A stretch of 31,691 nt of DNA, from assembly GCA_036732565.1 (NCBI GenBank), contig DAINCF010000011.1:1-31691 (forward strand), written 5' to 3'. Made by a program: the position numbers and the translations under genes. The notes below the pieces were generated by a model that was given only the letters and a program-made list of their open reading frames with translations, was not told the DNA's origin and searched no databases. Below, piece by piece: positions 1 through 6,730 of this stretch. Every line of letters starts with the position of its first letter. Position 1 is the stretch's first letter. Source of the stretch: JAIVJN01 sp036732565 (GTDB lineage: Bacteria; Acidobacteriota; Vicinamibacteria; Vicinamibacterales; UBA2999).

Positions 1-495
1 ACTGCCGGACGAAGAGTTGATAGAGGAATGCAGCTTCGTTAGAAGCGCTCTCGCCCGCGTTACTCCGGGAGTAGTAAGGCTCTGGAGTGCGTCGTGGAAC
101 ATTATTCGGGCTTCATTTAGAGCACCTTCTCGCCAGTAGCAGTATGCGAGTTCTGCTCTGGCTGCCGAAATCTTCTTAACATCACCCAATGACTCATAAA
201 GGTCAATGCTGTCGGTGATCAGGTCTTTGGCAGCCTCTTGAGCGCCTTCAATTTGATTCTTACTGCCAATCCAGCCAGTCAAAATACCCGCGCTGAGTAA
301 AACTTCAGCCATCACTGTCGGATGAAGGTCGGTAATACCTGGACGCTTTCCGAAGCTCCATAAAGGCCGCATCACCTCCTGCGTTCCTTCGTAATCGCCT
401 TTATCTTTCAGTTCCAAAGCAGCCTGGCACCGGACAAGCGCCTCGTCATTGGCTGTAAGGTTCGAAGTGTCGAGCTTAAGTGAGGTTATCTTCAC
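1..495 (-). CDS. TPR-like repeat protein, partial (3' end beyond window)
   Basis: An open frame runs on the minus strand from a GTG at 495 off the left edge, with 165 codons visible. No ATG lies between that GTG and the in-frame TAG upstream, and an AGGAAAGGG Shine-Dalgarno-like stretch sits about 10 nt before it, so GTG is the likely start. The sequence is rich in helix-forming Ala/Leu/Glu. The stretch ending in LAYCYWREGALNEARIMFHD has the A-x(3)-Y...G...A..F/Y spacing of tetratricopeptide repeats, and a TPR-like helix pair also occurs near the N-terminus (ALELKDKGDYEGTQ). TPRs are protein-protein interaction scaffolds, often in regulators. There is no signal peptide, so a cytosolic location is expected. 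The missing C-terminus could carry another domain, so the function stays open. Codon use is less GC-biased than in the genes beyond 2 kb. Confidence 0.75.
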   Translation of the reverse strand, partial: MKITSLKLDTSNLTANDEALVRCQAALELKDKGDYEGTQEVMRPLWSFGKRPGITDLHPTVMAEVLLSAGILTGWIGSKNQIEGAQEAAKDLITDSIDLYESLGDVKKISAARAELAYCYWREGALNEARIMFHDALQSLTTPGVTRARALLTKLHSSINSSSGS

Positions 496-570
496 GTGAG
501 ATAAACCCTTTCCTGTGAGTGTAAGAGATCTTGCGAGACGGTGACGATACTAGTCGGCTGTCCCAATAGC

Positions 571-623
571 TTGCAAGAAATTCGTGGAGTTGTTTTATTC
601 TCCTGATGCAAGAAGTTTTGCAT
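571..623 (+). promoter_or_regulatory. putative sigma70-type promoter and dyad ahead of the small secreted protein
   Basis: TTGCAA at 571-576 and TTTTAT at 593-598, 16 bp apart, resemble -35 and -10 hexamers. Just downstream, ATGCAA (606-611) and TTGCAT (618-623) form a perfect 6-bp dyad around a 6-nt centre. It could be an operator or a 5'-UTR hairpin. The region is AT-rich compared with its surroundings. The assignment is by eye and weak. Confidence 0.3.
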
Positions 624-648
624 TCTCAAACCTCAGAGGAGAACCTCC

Positions 649-834
649 ATGAAACGATTTCTAATGACAATCGCTCTGAGCTGTGTTCTTTCCGGCTCAG
701 CATTGGCTGGCGACATACCGACGGGTGGTATTGCCCAGCCTCCGACCGGTGATATTCCAACTGCCGGTTTCGCACAGCAGGCAGAAGACGCCCTGCTCGG
801 TGGATTTCTCGCCGTTGTCGGTTGGCTAATTTAG
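649..834 (+). CDS. small secreted protein with tandem GDIPT motifs
   Basis: A 61-residue protein starts at ATG 649 behind a strong AGAGGAGAA ribosome-binding site. Residues 1-20 form a clear Sec signal peptide: a positive MKR start, a hydrophobic core, and an SALAG cleavage region. The mature part is only about 40 residues and contains two copies of GDIPT followed by a small-residue pair (GDIPTGG, then GDIPTAG). It ends in a hydrophobic LLGGFLAVVGWLI tail that could insert in a membrane. I do not recognise a named family or function. Short secreted proteins with repeated GDIPT motifs are something I associate with Blastocatellia-like genomes, but this is recall and not a search. It stands alone between two minus-strand genes and probably has its own promoter. 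Confidence 0.7.
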   Translation: MKRFLMTIALSCVLSGSALAGDIPTGGIAQPPTGDIPTAGFAQQAEDALLGGFLAVVGWLI

Positions 835-1035
835 GGGGGTACCAGGCGCGCAGTAACCGTTCTAGGTGATCCCTGACTCGCTCATTGATTCGTCTCGCTC
901 GGATCTTGGGGGAAGTCAGGTAGCAGGTATTGAGAAAAGATGCTACCTCTTCGGCAGCAAGGTGGAAGTGTGTTTGGGTAAACGCCGACTTGGCTACTAC
1001 AGTTCGCGCCTTTGCGCTTCGTACGAAAGAATTGG

Positions 1036-1887
1036 CTACCTCGGCTGGATGCGCAGAACGAAATTGCAGATGGCGATCTTTTCGTCGGGGGTGACTTGCG
1101 CGCGTTCGTCGCGAGGAAGTTCGCGGCCGCCGACGAGTGTGGGGTTGCGACCTTTAGAAACAATCCAGTACCGACCATCATTTTCGCGTGTAAGCACTGC
1201 ATGAACCCGGCTCACTTCGGGATCACCTTTCAATGGCAGGTCCACCGCAATGCTGCGGGAGCCGCGGCCGATTGTGATTTCGGGCTTCGTTATGGGAACA
1301 ACGGATTCCCTGACTCCGTCTCGCCAGATCTCCACCGAAAAAAGTTCAACCACACGCGGTCGCACCACGGTGCTCTCGCTGCTGACCTCCTCCGCGGTCT
1401 CGCGGATGGTGTCATTAAGATTCCTTTCCGCGGCGACACCCGGACTTACTCGCGGAGTGACCATCGTATGGCCGCTCTCTGTTTCATCCCAAACAGCCTG
1501 GACGCGAAACTCGCCCTTACTAAGCGTCCCATCAACTCTTAGCTCTACGGCAAATGATTTGGCAGCAAGCTGATTTGCGCCGCTAAGCTCGCGGGCGCGT
1601 TCGGAAAGCACGTGAAAGAGTCCTTGTTCCAAGCCACGGCGTTTATCACCCTGCCAGTCTTTGTCGTCGTCGGCGCTCAAATACACAATGTATTCGCGCG
1701 GAATGTAAGTTGGCCCGCCTGGAGGCGTAAACATCTCACGCTGCATGACTGCTTCGACTTCGCGCGCGATCTTTACGAGAAACTCTTCCCAGATGCGTCG
1801 AGGTCTCGCGTGCTCGTCAGCAGCTTCGAGCAGATCATCGGCGTTTTCGCCGTCGATCCATTTTCTTATCGATTCAAGCAGTCCCAT
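1036..1887 (-). CDS. DUF3662/FHA domain protein (FhaA-like)
   Basis: I take the start as ATG at 1887 (MGLLESIRKWIDG), giving 283 residues. The 13 codons upstream are open but derive from the palindromic repeat. Residues about 1-120 match the DUF3662 (FhaA N-terminal) pattern: an amphipathic first helix, then FLVKIAREVEAVMQRE and IPREYIVYLS. Residues about 200-283 form a forkhead-associated domain, with GRGSRS near 208, SRVHAVL at 226-232 and an Asn at 248, which are the residues that contact phosphothreonine. The linker is poorly ordered. FHA proteins read Ser/Thr kinase signals, often in cell-wall or division control, and act in the cytosol. No kinase gene is visible nearby. The call is confident for the domains and open for the pathway. 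Confidence 0.85.
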   Translation of the reverse strand: MGLLESIRKWIDGENADDLLEAADEHARPRRIWEEFLVKIAREVEAVMQREMFTPPGGPTYIPREYIVYLSADDDKDWQGDKRRGLEQGLFHVLSERARELSGANQLAAKSFAVELRVDGTLSKGEFRVQAVWDETESGHTMVTPRVSPGVAAERNLNDTIRETAEEVSSESTVVRPRVVELFSVEIWRDGVRESVVPITKPEITIGRGSRSIAVDLPLKGDPEVSRVHAVLTRENDGRYWIVSKGRNPTLVGGRELPRDERAQVTPDEKIAICNFVLRIQPR

Positions 1888-1904
1888 TTGGTGAAATCGC
1901 AATA

Positions 1905-1996
1905 CTGGAGCGCGGGCATCTTGCATTGATTAAGCGGGCAAACATGGCACCCCAGCGGGGCAGCCCCGCCGGGACCCCGCGATGCCCGCGCTCCAG
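1905..1996. repeat. palindromic repeat with perfect 16-bp inverted ends (REP/MITE-like)
   Basis: CTGGAGCGCGGGCATC at 1905-1920 is the exact reverse complement of GATGCCCGCGCTCCAG at 1981-1996. The 60 bp between are GC-rich and contain a second short palindrome (gcggggcagccccgc, about 1956-1970). There is no coding capacity for a transposase. The length of 92 bp and the perfect ends fit a REP-type or miniature non-autonomous element. It lies directly upstream of the FHA gene and supplies the spurious codons before its start. No second copy is present in this window. Confidence 0.65.
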
Positions 1997-2069
1997 ATTA
2001 ATCAAACTTAACAAACCTTTTATTTAACCATCCTCGATCGGACGAAAAGGCCTCGGTTTTGTCGCGACC

Positions 2070-2636
2070 ATGCGACACGACCTGAACCGCGTGTCCCTCG
2101 TGGAGGGTGACATGCGTGACTGGCCGGGTACGGGCGACGCCTTCGACGCCGTCGTCATCGCCTGCTGCTCGGTGTCGCACCTGCTGACACTCGACGATCG
2201 GCGCCGTACCTGGGCCACCGCGTGGCGCCTGCTGCGTCCTGGCGGCGTCTTCATTCTCGATGTTCGCGTGCCGGATCTGGCGACGCTGGCCGAAGCGCAG
2301 CGCGTGCGCCCGCGCGCGTTCGTCGATCTGGACATCGATGTCACTCGCTGCGGAGCGGGAAAAGAGGGGCGGCTACTGCGGTGCACCGCCACGTCCTACG
2401 AGCCGCATCTGCAGCGGGCCGACGTGCGCCTGCTCTACGACCGGTTCGACCAGCGCGCGCTTGCTGAGCGCCTGGTGACCGACTTCACGCACCACGTCTA
2501 CTTCCCGGCGGAGCTGGAGCTGCTGTTTCTCTCGGCCGGCTTCGAGATCGTACGGCAGTACGGCGACTACGGCTTCGTGAGCGTCGACCGCACGTCGCCC
2601 TACGTCGTGACGGTTGCGCGCCGGCCTGATCGTTGA
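2070..2636 (+). CDS. SAM-dependent methyltransferase, 5'-truncated
   Basis: The frame reads as the C-terminal two thirds of a class I methyltransferase: VEGDMRDW (motif II/III region), FDAVVIACCSVSHL (motif IV), and WRLLRPGGVFILDV (motif V/VI), followed by the usual C-terminal half ending SVDRTSPYVVTVAR. What is missing is everything before it, including the Gly-rich motif I (E/D-x-G-x-G) and the acidic residue that bind SAM. An in-frame TAA at 2025 leaves room for only about 14 more codons, and these do not look like family sequence. The ATG at 2070 has no clear Shine-Dalgarno. I infer a broken, probably inactive gene whose 5' end was lost at the junction near 2000-2070. Downstream genes are intact. 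Confidence 0.7.
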   Translation: MRHDLNRVSLVEGDMRDWPGTGDAFDAVVIACCSVSHLLTLDDRRRTWATAWRLLRPGGVFILDVRVPDLATLAEAQRVRPRAFVDLDIDVTRCGAGKEGRLLRCTATSYEPHLQRADVRLLYDRFDQRALAERLVTDFTHHVYFPAELELLFLSAGFEIVRQYGDYGFVSVDRTSPYVVTVARRPDR

Positions 2637-2708
2637 GGTCGTTCGCCGCTGTCACAAGACATTCCGCGATTGGTCAAGAGTCGTACGAACACGCGATTGG
2701 AGAACACG

Positions 2709-3095
2709 ATGAAGCTCACAACATTTTTGCTTTCGCTCTCGGCCATGGGCGCCACCCTGGTGGCGCAGGAGGCCAAGGTCACGCCTCTCTTGTCGAAGGA
2801 TCTCTCAACCTTTCCGGGAAAGGAGATCTCGATGATCACCGTGGAATACGCACCCGGAGGAATCGACCCGGTCCATACCCACAATGCCCACGCCATGGTC
2901 TACGTGCTCGAAGGCTCGATCGTGATGCAAGTGAAAGGCGGAGAGCCCGTCACGCTGACCCCTGGCCAGTCCTTTTACGAGGGACCCGACGATGTCCACA
3001 TCGTCGGGCGGAACACGAGCAAGACCGCGCCTGCCAAGTTTGTGGTGTTCTTCGTGAAGGACAAGGGCGCCCCGATCCTGACTCCGGCGCAGTGA
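2709..3095 (+). CDS. secreted cupin-domain protein
   Basis: ATG 2709 follows a GGAG box and gives 128 residues. The first ~19 residues (MKLTTFLLSLSAMGATLVAQ) form a Sec signal peptide, so the protein is probably periplasmic. The body is a single cupin barrel. Motif 1 is GGIDPVHTHNAHAMVYVLEG, with two His spaced H-x-H, a further His and a Glu, all candidate metal ligands. Motif 2 is PGQSFYEGPDDVHIVGRN, with the conserved His and Asn. Small periplasmic cupins of this type bind a metal and may be dioxygenases, sugar-binding proteins or sensors, and the sequence does not decide between these. It stands alone between the truncated methyltransferase and the response regulator. An upstream in-frame start at 2670 was rejected because it precedes the signal peptide. 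Confidence 0.85.
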   Translation: MKLTTFLLSLSAMGATLVAQEAKVTPLLSKDLSTFPGKEISMITVEYAPGGIDPVHTHNAHAMVYVLEGSIVMQVKGGEPVTLTPGQSFYEGPDDVHIVGRNTSKTAPAKFVVFFVKDKGAPILTPAQ

Positions 3096-3282
3096 CTCAG
3101 GGCCTGCCGATGGACACGTGCATCGACTCATCACACGATCACCGCCCTCGCCCCCTCGTGACAAGCCAACAAATCATTTCACCCGCCCCGCGCGCCCACT
3201 AGAATGCGGGAAGGGACATCGTCGTGGTCAAGGACTGGCGTCGAGACGCGTTTGGGTCGGGCCGCATCCACGGAGGCGGGTC

Positions 3283-3912
3283 ATGACCCCTGGCGTCCCG
3301 ATTCGCATTCTCTCGGTTGACGATCACCCCCTTTTCCGCGAAGGCGTGGCGGCGCTGTTGACCGGCCAGGCCGACCTGACGTTGGTGGCCGAGGCGTCCA
3401 ACGGCCGAGAAGCCGTCGAGCAATTCCGAGTGCATCGTCCCGACGTCACGCTGATGGACCTCCAGATGCCCGAGATGAACGGCGTCGAGACCATGATTGC
3501 GATTCGCGCGGAGTTTCCGTCTGCGCGAATCATCGTCTTGACGACCTATGTTGGCGACGCGCAGGTCCTGCGTGCGCTCGAGGCCGGGGCGCGCGGCTAC
3601 CTACTCAAGAGCGCCCTTCGGAAGGAACTACCAGAGACCATCCGCCTCGTTCACGCGGGTCACAAGCGCATTGTGCCTGAGGTGGCGACGCAGTTGGCCG
3701 AGCACGCCGGGGACGAAGCCTTGTCTCCACGGGAAGTCGATGTGCTCAAGCTCATCGCGAGAGGTAATGCCAACAAGGCGATTGCCAACCAACTCTCCAT
3801 CACCGAGGAGACCGTGAAGGGCCACGTCAAGAACATCCTCGCCAAGTTGGCCGCGAACGATCGGACACATGCGGTCACCATCGGTCTGAGACGCGGGATC
3901 ATCGAACTTTAG
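3283..3912 (+). CDS. NarL/LuxR-family response regulator, orphan
   Basis: ATG 3283 lies six bases after GGAGGCGGG and starts 209 residues. The receiver domain covers about 7-125: acidic pocket SVDDHP, phospho-acceptor Asp59 in LMDLQMP, Thr87/88 and Lys109 in YLLKS. The LuxR helix-turn-helix covers about 145-208: LSPREVDVLKLIARG, then the recognition helix around TEETVKGHVKNILAKL. Such proteins dimerise on phosphorylation and control promoters. No kinase gene adjoins it. The closest HisKA_3 kinase is the propeller kinase 2.8 kb downstream, whose own adjacent regulator is broken, so this regulator could be its partner (inference). The stop is followed at once by a CCCCT/AGGGG hairpin. The longer frame from 3118 was rejected because its extra residues are not regulator-like. 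Confidence 0.9.
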   Translation: MTPGVPIRILSVDDHPLFREGVAALLTGQADLTLVAEASNGREAVEQFRVHRPDVTLMDLQMPEMNGVETMIAIRAEFPSARIIVLTTYVGDAQVLRALEAGARGYLLKSALRKELPETIRLVHAGHKRIVPEVATQLAEHAGDEALSPREVDVLKLIARGNANKAIANQLSITEETVKGHVKNILAKLAANDRTHAVTIGLRRGIIEL

Positions 3913-3915
3913 CAA

Positions 3916-3929
3916 CCCCTCGAAAGGGG
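3916..3929 (+). repeat. C-tract/G-tract hairpin, copy 1
   Basis: CCCCT (3916-3920), CGAA loop, AGGGG (3925-3929). It sits 4 nt after the response regulator stop. It has no U-tract, so it is not a canonical terminator. It resembles two further C/G-tract hairpins at 4391-4406 and 4481-4496. Confidence 0.45.
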
Positions 3930-3999
3930 CGTATCTCACCACCTCTTGGGGGGCGCGCGCGAGGGCGCGGAACCCAGTACCTTTGCCAGCGGACGGCTG

Positions 4000-4365
4000 G
4001 TGCAAAGACTCTTCTCGACATTTCCGTGCGGTCTGCCCGGAGCCGGCCTGTTGCTCTTGCGCGCAGTCACGGCGATTCCGCTGATTCGTGCGGGGCTGTC
4101 GGCAGCGACCACACCTGCACCAGCGATCTTGGACGTGGTCACGGCGGCCGCTGCGGCGTTCCTGCTGATCGGATTGTGGACACCGATCGCCGGCGGGCTG
4201 GTGGCGGCTGTAGGGCTGTGGCTTGCCTGGTCGCATCCCGCGAATTCGTGGATCTCCTTCCACTTCGGTGTGCTTGGCGCCGCACTCGCCATGCTGGGAC
4301 CTGGCGGCTGTTCCGTCGATGCACGAATTTTCGGACGCAAGCACATCCGAATCCCCGAACGTTGA
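4000..4365 (+). CDS. DoxX-like small integral membrane protein
   Basis: I place the start at GTG 4000 (VQRLFSTFP), giving 121 residues. The longer frame from TTG 3946 adds 18 residues that are not membrane-like. Four hydrophobic segments are visible: GAGLLLLRAVTAIPLIRAGL, ILDVVTAAAAAFLLIGLW, IAGGLVAAVGLWLAW, and SFHFGVLGAALAMLG. The LLxG-x-WTPIAG turn is typical of DoxX-family proteins. DoxX members sit in the inner membrane and have been linked to thiol or redox stress, though many are uncharacterised. The position just upstream of an ECF sigma factor is suggestive, because SigJ/ECF41-type sigma genes often neighbour DoxX or oxidoreductase genes that they may control. C/G-tract hairpins lie on both sides of the gene. 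Confidence 0.7.
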   Translation: MQRLFSTFPCGLPGAGLLLLRAVTAIPLIRAGLSAATTPAPAILDVVTAAAAAFLLIGLWTPIAGGLVAAVGLWLAWSHPANSWISFHFGVLGAALAMLGPGGCSVDARIFGRKHIRIPER

Positions 4366-4390
4366 TTCCCTGAAGGGGGTGAGGTCATCA

Positions 4391-4406
4391 ACCCCGAAAG
4401 AGGGGT
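4391..4406 (+). repeat. C-tract/G-tract hairpin, copy 2
   Basis: ACCCC (4391-4395), loop GAAAGA, GGGGT (4402-4406), 26 nt after the DoxX-like stop. No U-tract follows. It is similar in form to the hairpins at 3916 and 4481. Confidence 0.4.
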
Positions 4407-4480
4407 GCGCCGGCATGGCGATCTAGGTGCCCTGCGGAGCCCCGGTCGAGGGTTGTGGGCAGACCCCGTCACCCTCACAC

Positions 4481-4496
4481 TCCCCCGCAAGGGGGA
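4481..4496 (+). promoter_or_regulatory. hairpin enclosing the ribosome-binding site of the ECF sigma gene
   Basis: TCCCCC (4481-4486), GCAA tetraloop of the stable GNRA class, GGGGGA (4491-4496), a perfect 6-bp stem of almost only G-C pairs. The AAGGGGGA arm is the Shine-Dalgarno for ATG 4502, five bases downstream. When folded, the ribosome-binding site would be masked. That would limit translation of the sigma factor unless the stem is opened by temperature, a ribosome or a binding factor. The fold is seen in the sequence; the regulatory role is inferred. Confidence 0.5.
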
Positions 4497-4501
4497 CCAG
4501 A

Positions 4502-5251
4502 ATGACAACTGCACGTGGTGATTCAACGCAACCCGCTCAATCCGGATCGAGTGACGCAACTCACGACGATGGACTCGCGGCGTTTCTGCGCGTGCGTCCT
4601 CGCGTCTTCGGGATCGCCTACCGCATGCTGCGCTGCGTGGCCGAGGCTGACGACATCGTGCAAGATGTCTGGCTGCGCTGGCAGACCACCGATCGCACTG
4701 TGGTGCGCGACGCTGCCGCGTTCCTTGCGACGACGGCGACGCGACTCGCGATCAACGTCATTCAATCTGCACGGTCACGCCGAGAGACGCGCGTGGGGCT
4801 CTGGATGCCCGAACCAGTCGATACCCGCACTGAGGCCAAGTCGGGCAGGGAGCGAAACGAGAGGTTGAAGGCCGGCGTCTTGCTGTTGCTGGAAAAGCTC
4901 TCGCCAACGGAACGAGCGGTGTACATCCTTCGAGAGGCGTTCGAATACAAATACGGCGAGATCGCGAGGCTCCTTCAGCTCCGCGAAGCCAACGTACGGC
5001 AGTTGGCGGCGCGCGCCCGCCGACACCTGGCCAACGGTCACGGAACACCTTCCGATGCGCCAGAACAGAGGCGTCTGCTCGCAGCCTGCGTGGCCGTACG
5101 GAGGGGCGACATGGCTGGGCTCGTGGATCTTCTGGCGTCACACGGCGTATCAGCTGATGACGCGGCGGAAGTGACAGACGCTCCTCGTCCGCGTAGCGGA
5201 TCAGTTGCAATCCAGGACCGCGATTTGACAGATCGACGGGTTGCGGCGTGA
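4502..5251 (+). CDS. ECF sigma factor, SigJ/ECF41-like, with shortened C-terminal domain
   Basis: ATG 4502 gives 249 residues. Region 2 is clear at about 25-90: VFGIAYRMLRCVAEADDIVQ, then DVWLRWQ. The linker carries ARSRRETRVGLWMPEPVD, matching the R-x-R-R-E...G-x-W-x-P-E-P signature of the SigJ/ECF41 group. Region 4 follows at about 125-180: LSPTERAVYILREAFEYKYG, EIARLLQL, REANVRQLAARARRHL. Members of this group normally add a ~100-residue SnoaL/NTF2-like domain that replaces an anti-sigma factor. Here only its first helix (GDMAGLVDLLASHG) is recognisable, followed by ~35 low-complexity residues. The DGGG signature is absent, so the domain looks truncated. Its loss may alter activity. The start is sequestered in a hairpin. 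Upstream in-frame codons from 4427 are rejected because they precede the Shine-Dalgarno. Confidence 0.85.
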   Translation: MTTARGDSTQPAQSGSSDATHDDGLAAFLRVRPRVFGIAYRMLRCVAEADDIVQDVWLRWQTTDRTVVRDAAAFLATTATRLAINVIQSARSRRETRVGLWMPEPVDTRTEAKSGRERNERLKAGVLLLLEKLSPTERAVYILREAFEYKYGEIARLLQLREANVRQLAARARRHLANGHGTPSDAPEQRRLLAACVAVRRGDMAGLVDLLASHGVSADDAAEVTDAPRPRSGSVAIQDRDLTDRRVAA

Positions 5252-5507
5252 GAGCAGGCAGCGCCAGCTCTTCCAGATTGCGCCGGATAGACGCGCGCGG
5301 GCCGGAGTTGTCGACGTCACCACTTGACCATCGGCAGCGGTGTGAGCAAGTGCCTCCAAATCGATCGATCGTCAGCTCAACGAGTCATCGACGGAAGCCT
5401 GCGCTCGGCCACGTGGCGGTGACAGGTTCACGTTTCATCGCGACCTTTCTGCAGCACTTTACAGATCTGATCGCGCTTCATACTATGGCTGCGGCAAAGA
5501 ACACGAC

Positions 5508-6434
5508 ATGACGCTGGAACCTTGGCCCACCCTGCCGTACGACGCCTGGAAGGACACATATGCGACGCTGCACATGTGGTCGCAGATCGTGGGCAAGATC
5601 GCACTCGCTCGCGCTGCCCCCATCAATCACAGCTGGGGTGTCGCGTTCGATGTGACTGCGCGCGGCTTGACGACACGCACGCTGCCGCACGGCGATCGCT
5701 CCTTCCGTATGGCGTTCGACTTCCTCGATCATCAGCTCGTGATCGAAACGTCCGACAGCGCCCGGCGAGCGCTGTCGCTCGCGCCACGAACCGTCGCCGA
5801 TTTCTACCGCGATGTGATGGCAACGCTACGCGACATGGCGCTTCCGGTGACGATCTGGCCCATGCCGGTGGAGGTGCCCAATCCGATCCGGTTCGACGAG
5901 GATACCGTCCACCGTTCGTACGACCCCTCGTTCGCGAACCGGTTCTGGCGCATTCTTCTGAAGAGCCAGGAGACGCTGACGGCAAACAGCTGCGACTTCG
6001 TCGGCAAGCGCAGCCCGGTGCACTTCTTCTGGGGCGCCTTCGATCTCGCGGTGACACGGTTCTCCGGCCGGCTGGCCCCACCGCGCGAAGGGCCGGCGTT
6101 CATGCGCGACGCCTATTCTCACGAAGTGATCAGCCACGGCTTCTGGCCAGGAAGCCCAACGCTCCCGGAGCCTGCGTTTTACGCCTACGCTGTTCCCGAG
6201 CCACAGGGCTTCAAGGACGCCTCTGTCCAACCAGACGGCGCGTACTACCATCGGGAGCTTGGCGAATTCATCCTGCCGTATGAAGCGGTCCGGTCGGCGG
6301 CCTCGGCGGAGCGCGTCATCAAGGAGTTCGTCGACAGCACGTACGCAAGTGCCGCAACGCTTGCCAACTGGGATCGCGCGGCACTGGAGACCAATCCGCG
6401 CGTGAGCTCGGAGGGGAGGACGTTGAACGAATGA
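5508..6434 (+). CDS. DUF5996 family protein
   Basis: A 308-residue soluble protein starts at ATG 5508. It opens with WPTLPYDAWKDTYATLHMWS, QIVGKIALA and INHSWGVAFDVTARGL, and later has HFFWGAFDLAVTRFSGR and SHEVISHGFWPG. These are the conserved blocks I associate with DUF5996, an uncharacterised bacterial family. Many conserved Trp, His and Phe residues suggest a ligand-binding or enzymatic pocket, but no catalytic site is established. There is no signal peptide or membrane segment, so it should be cytosolic. The ribosome-binding site is weak. The 256 bp between the sigma gene and this start, and the ~296 bp after it, show no credible gene. I see no operon link and assign no function. Confidence 0.8.
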   Translation: MTLEPWPTLPYDAWKDTYATLHMWSQIVGKIALARAAPINHSWGVAFDVTARGLTTRTLPHGDRSFRMAFDFLDHQLVIETSDSARRALSLAPRTVADFYRDVMATLRDMALPVTIWPMPVEVPNPIRFDEDTVHRSYDPSFANRFWRILLKSQETLTANSCDFVGKRSPVHFFWGAFDLAVTRFSGRLAPPREGPAFMRDAYSHEVISHGFWPGSPTLPEPAFYAYAVPEPQGFKDASVQPDGAYYHRELGEFILPYEAVRSAASAERVIKEFVDSTYASAATLANWDRAALETNPRVSSEGRTLNE

Positions 6435-6730
6435 CGGAGCCTACCAGACGTGGCCTGGCTTCAAGGGCCGGCTCGTCCCTTGGCTTCGATGAGCGATGAC
6501 AACCGATTGACAGGCGTTCCTCGCGCCGACGGCGACGCGCCTCGCCATCAGTGCGTTTCCGTCCGCGCGTGCGCGGCGCGCATCGGCGGTGTGTGCCGCT
6601 GCCCGCCGTCTCCACTGATGTCCCCCAGAGCCTCGCTGGACTACCCATTCTTGGACGGATCGTGGCGGCGGGACCCGTCGACCCGAAACTCCGAGTTTAC
6701 GTTTGGTAGTATGCGCCGAGAGGCACATTA

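Noticed and set aside
1012..1542. 176-codon plus-strand frame
   Set aside because: Antisense of the FHA protein, which has clear SRVH and GRGS motifs.
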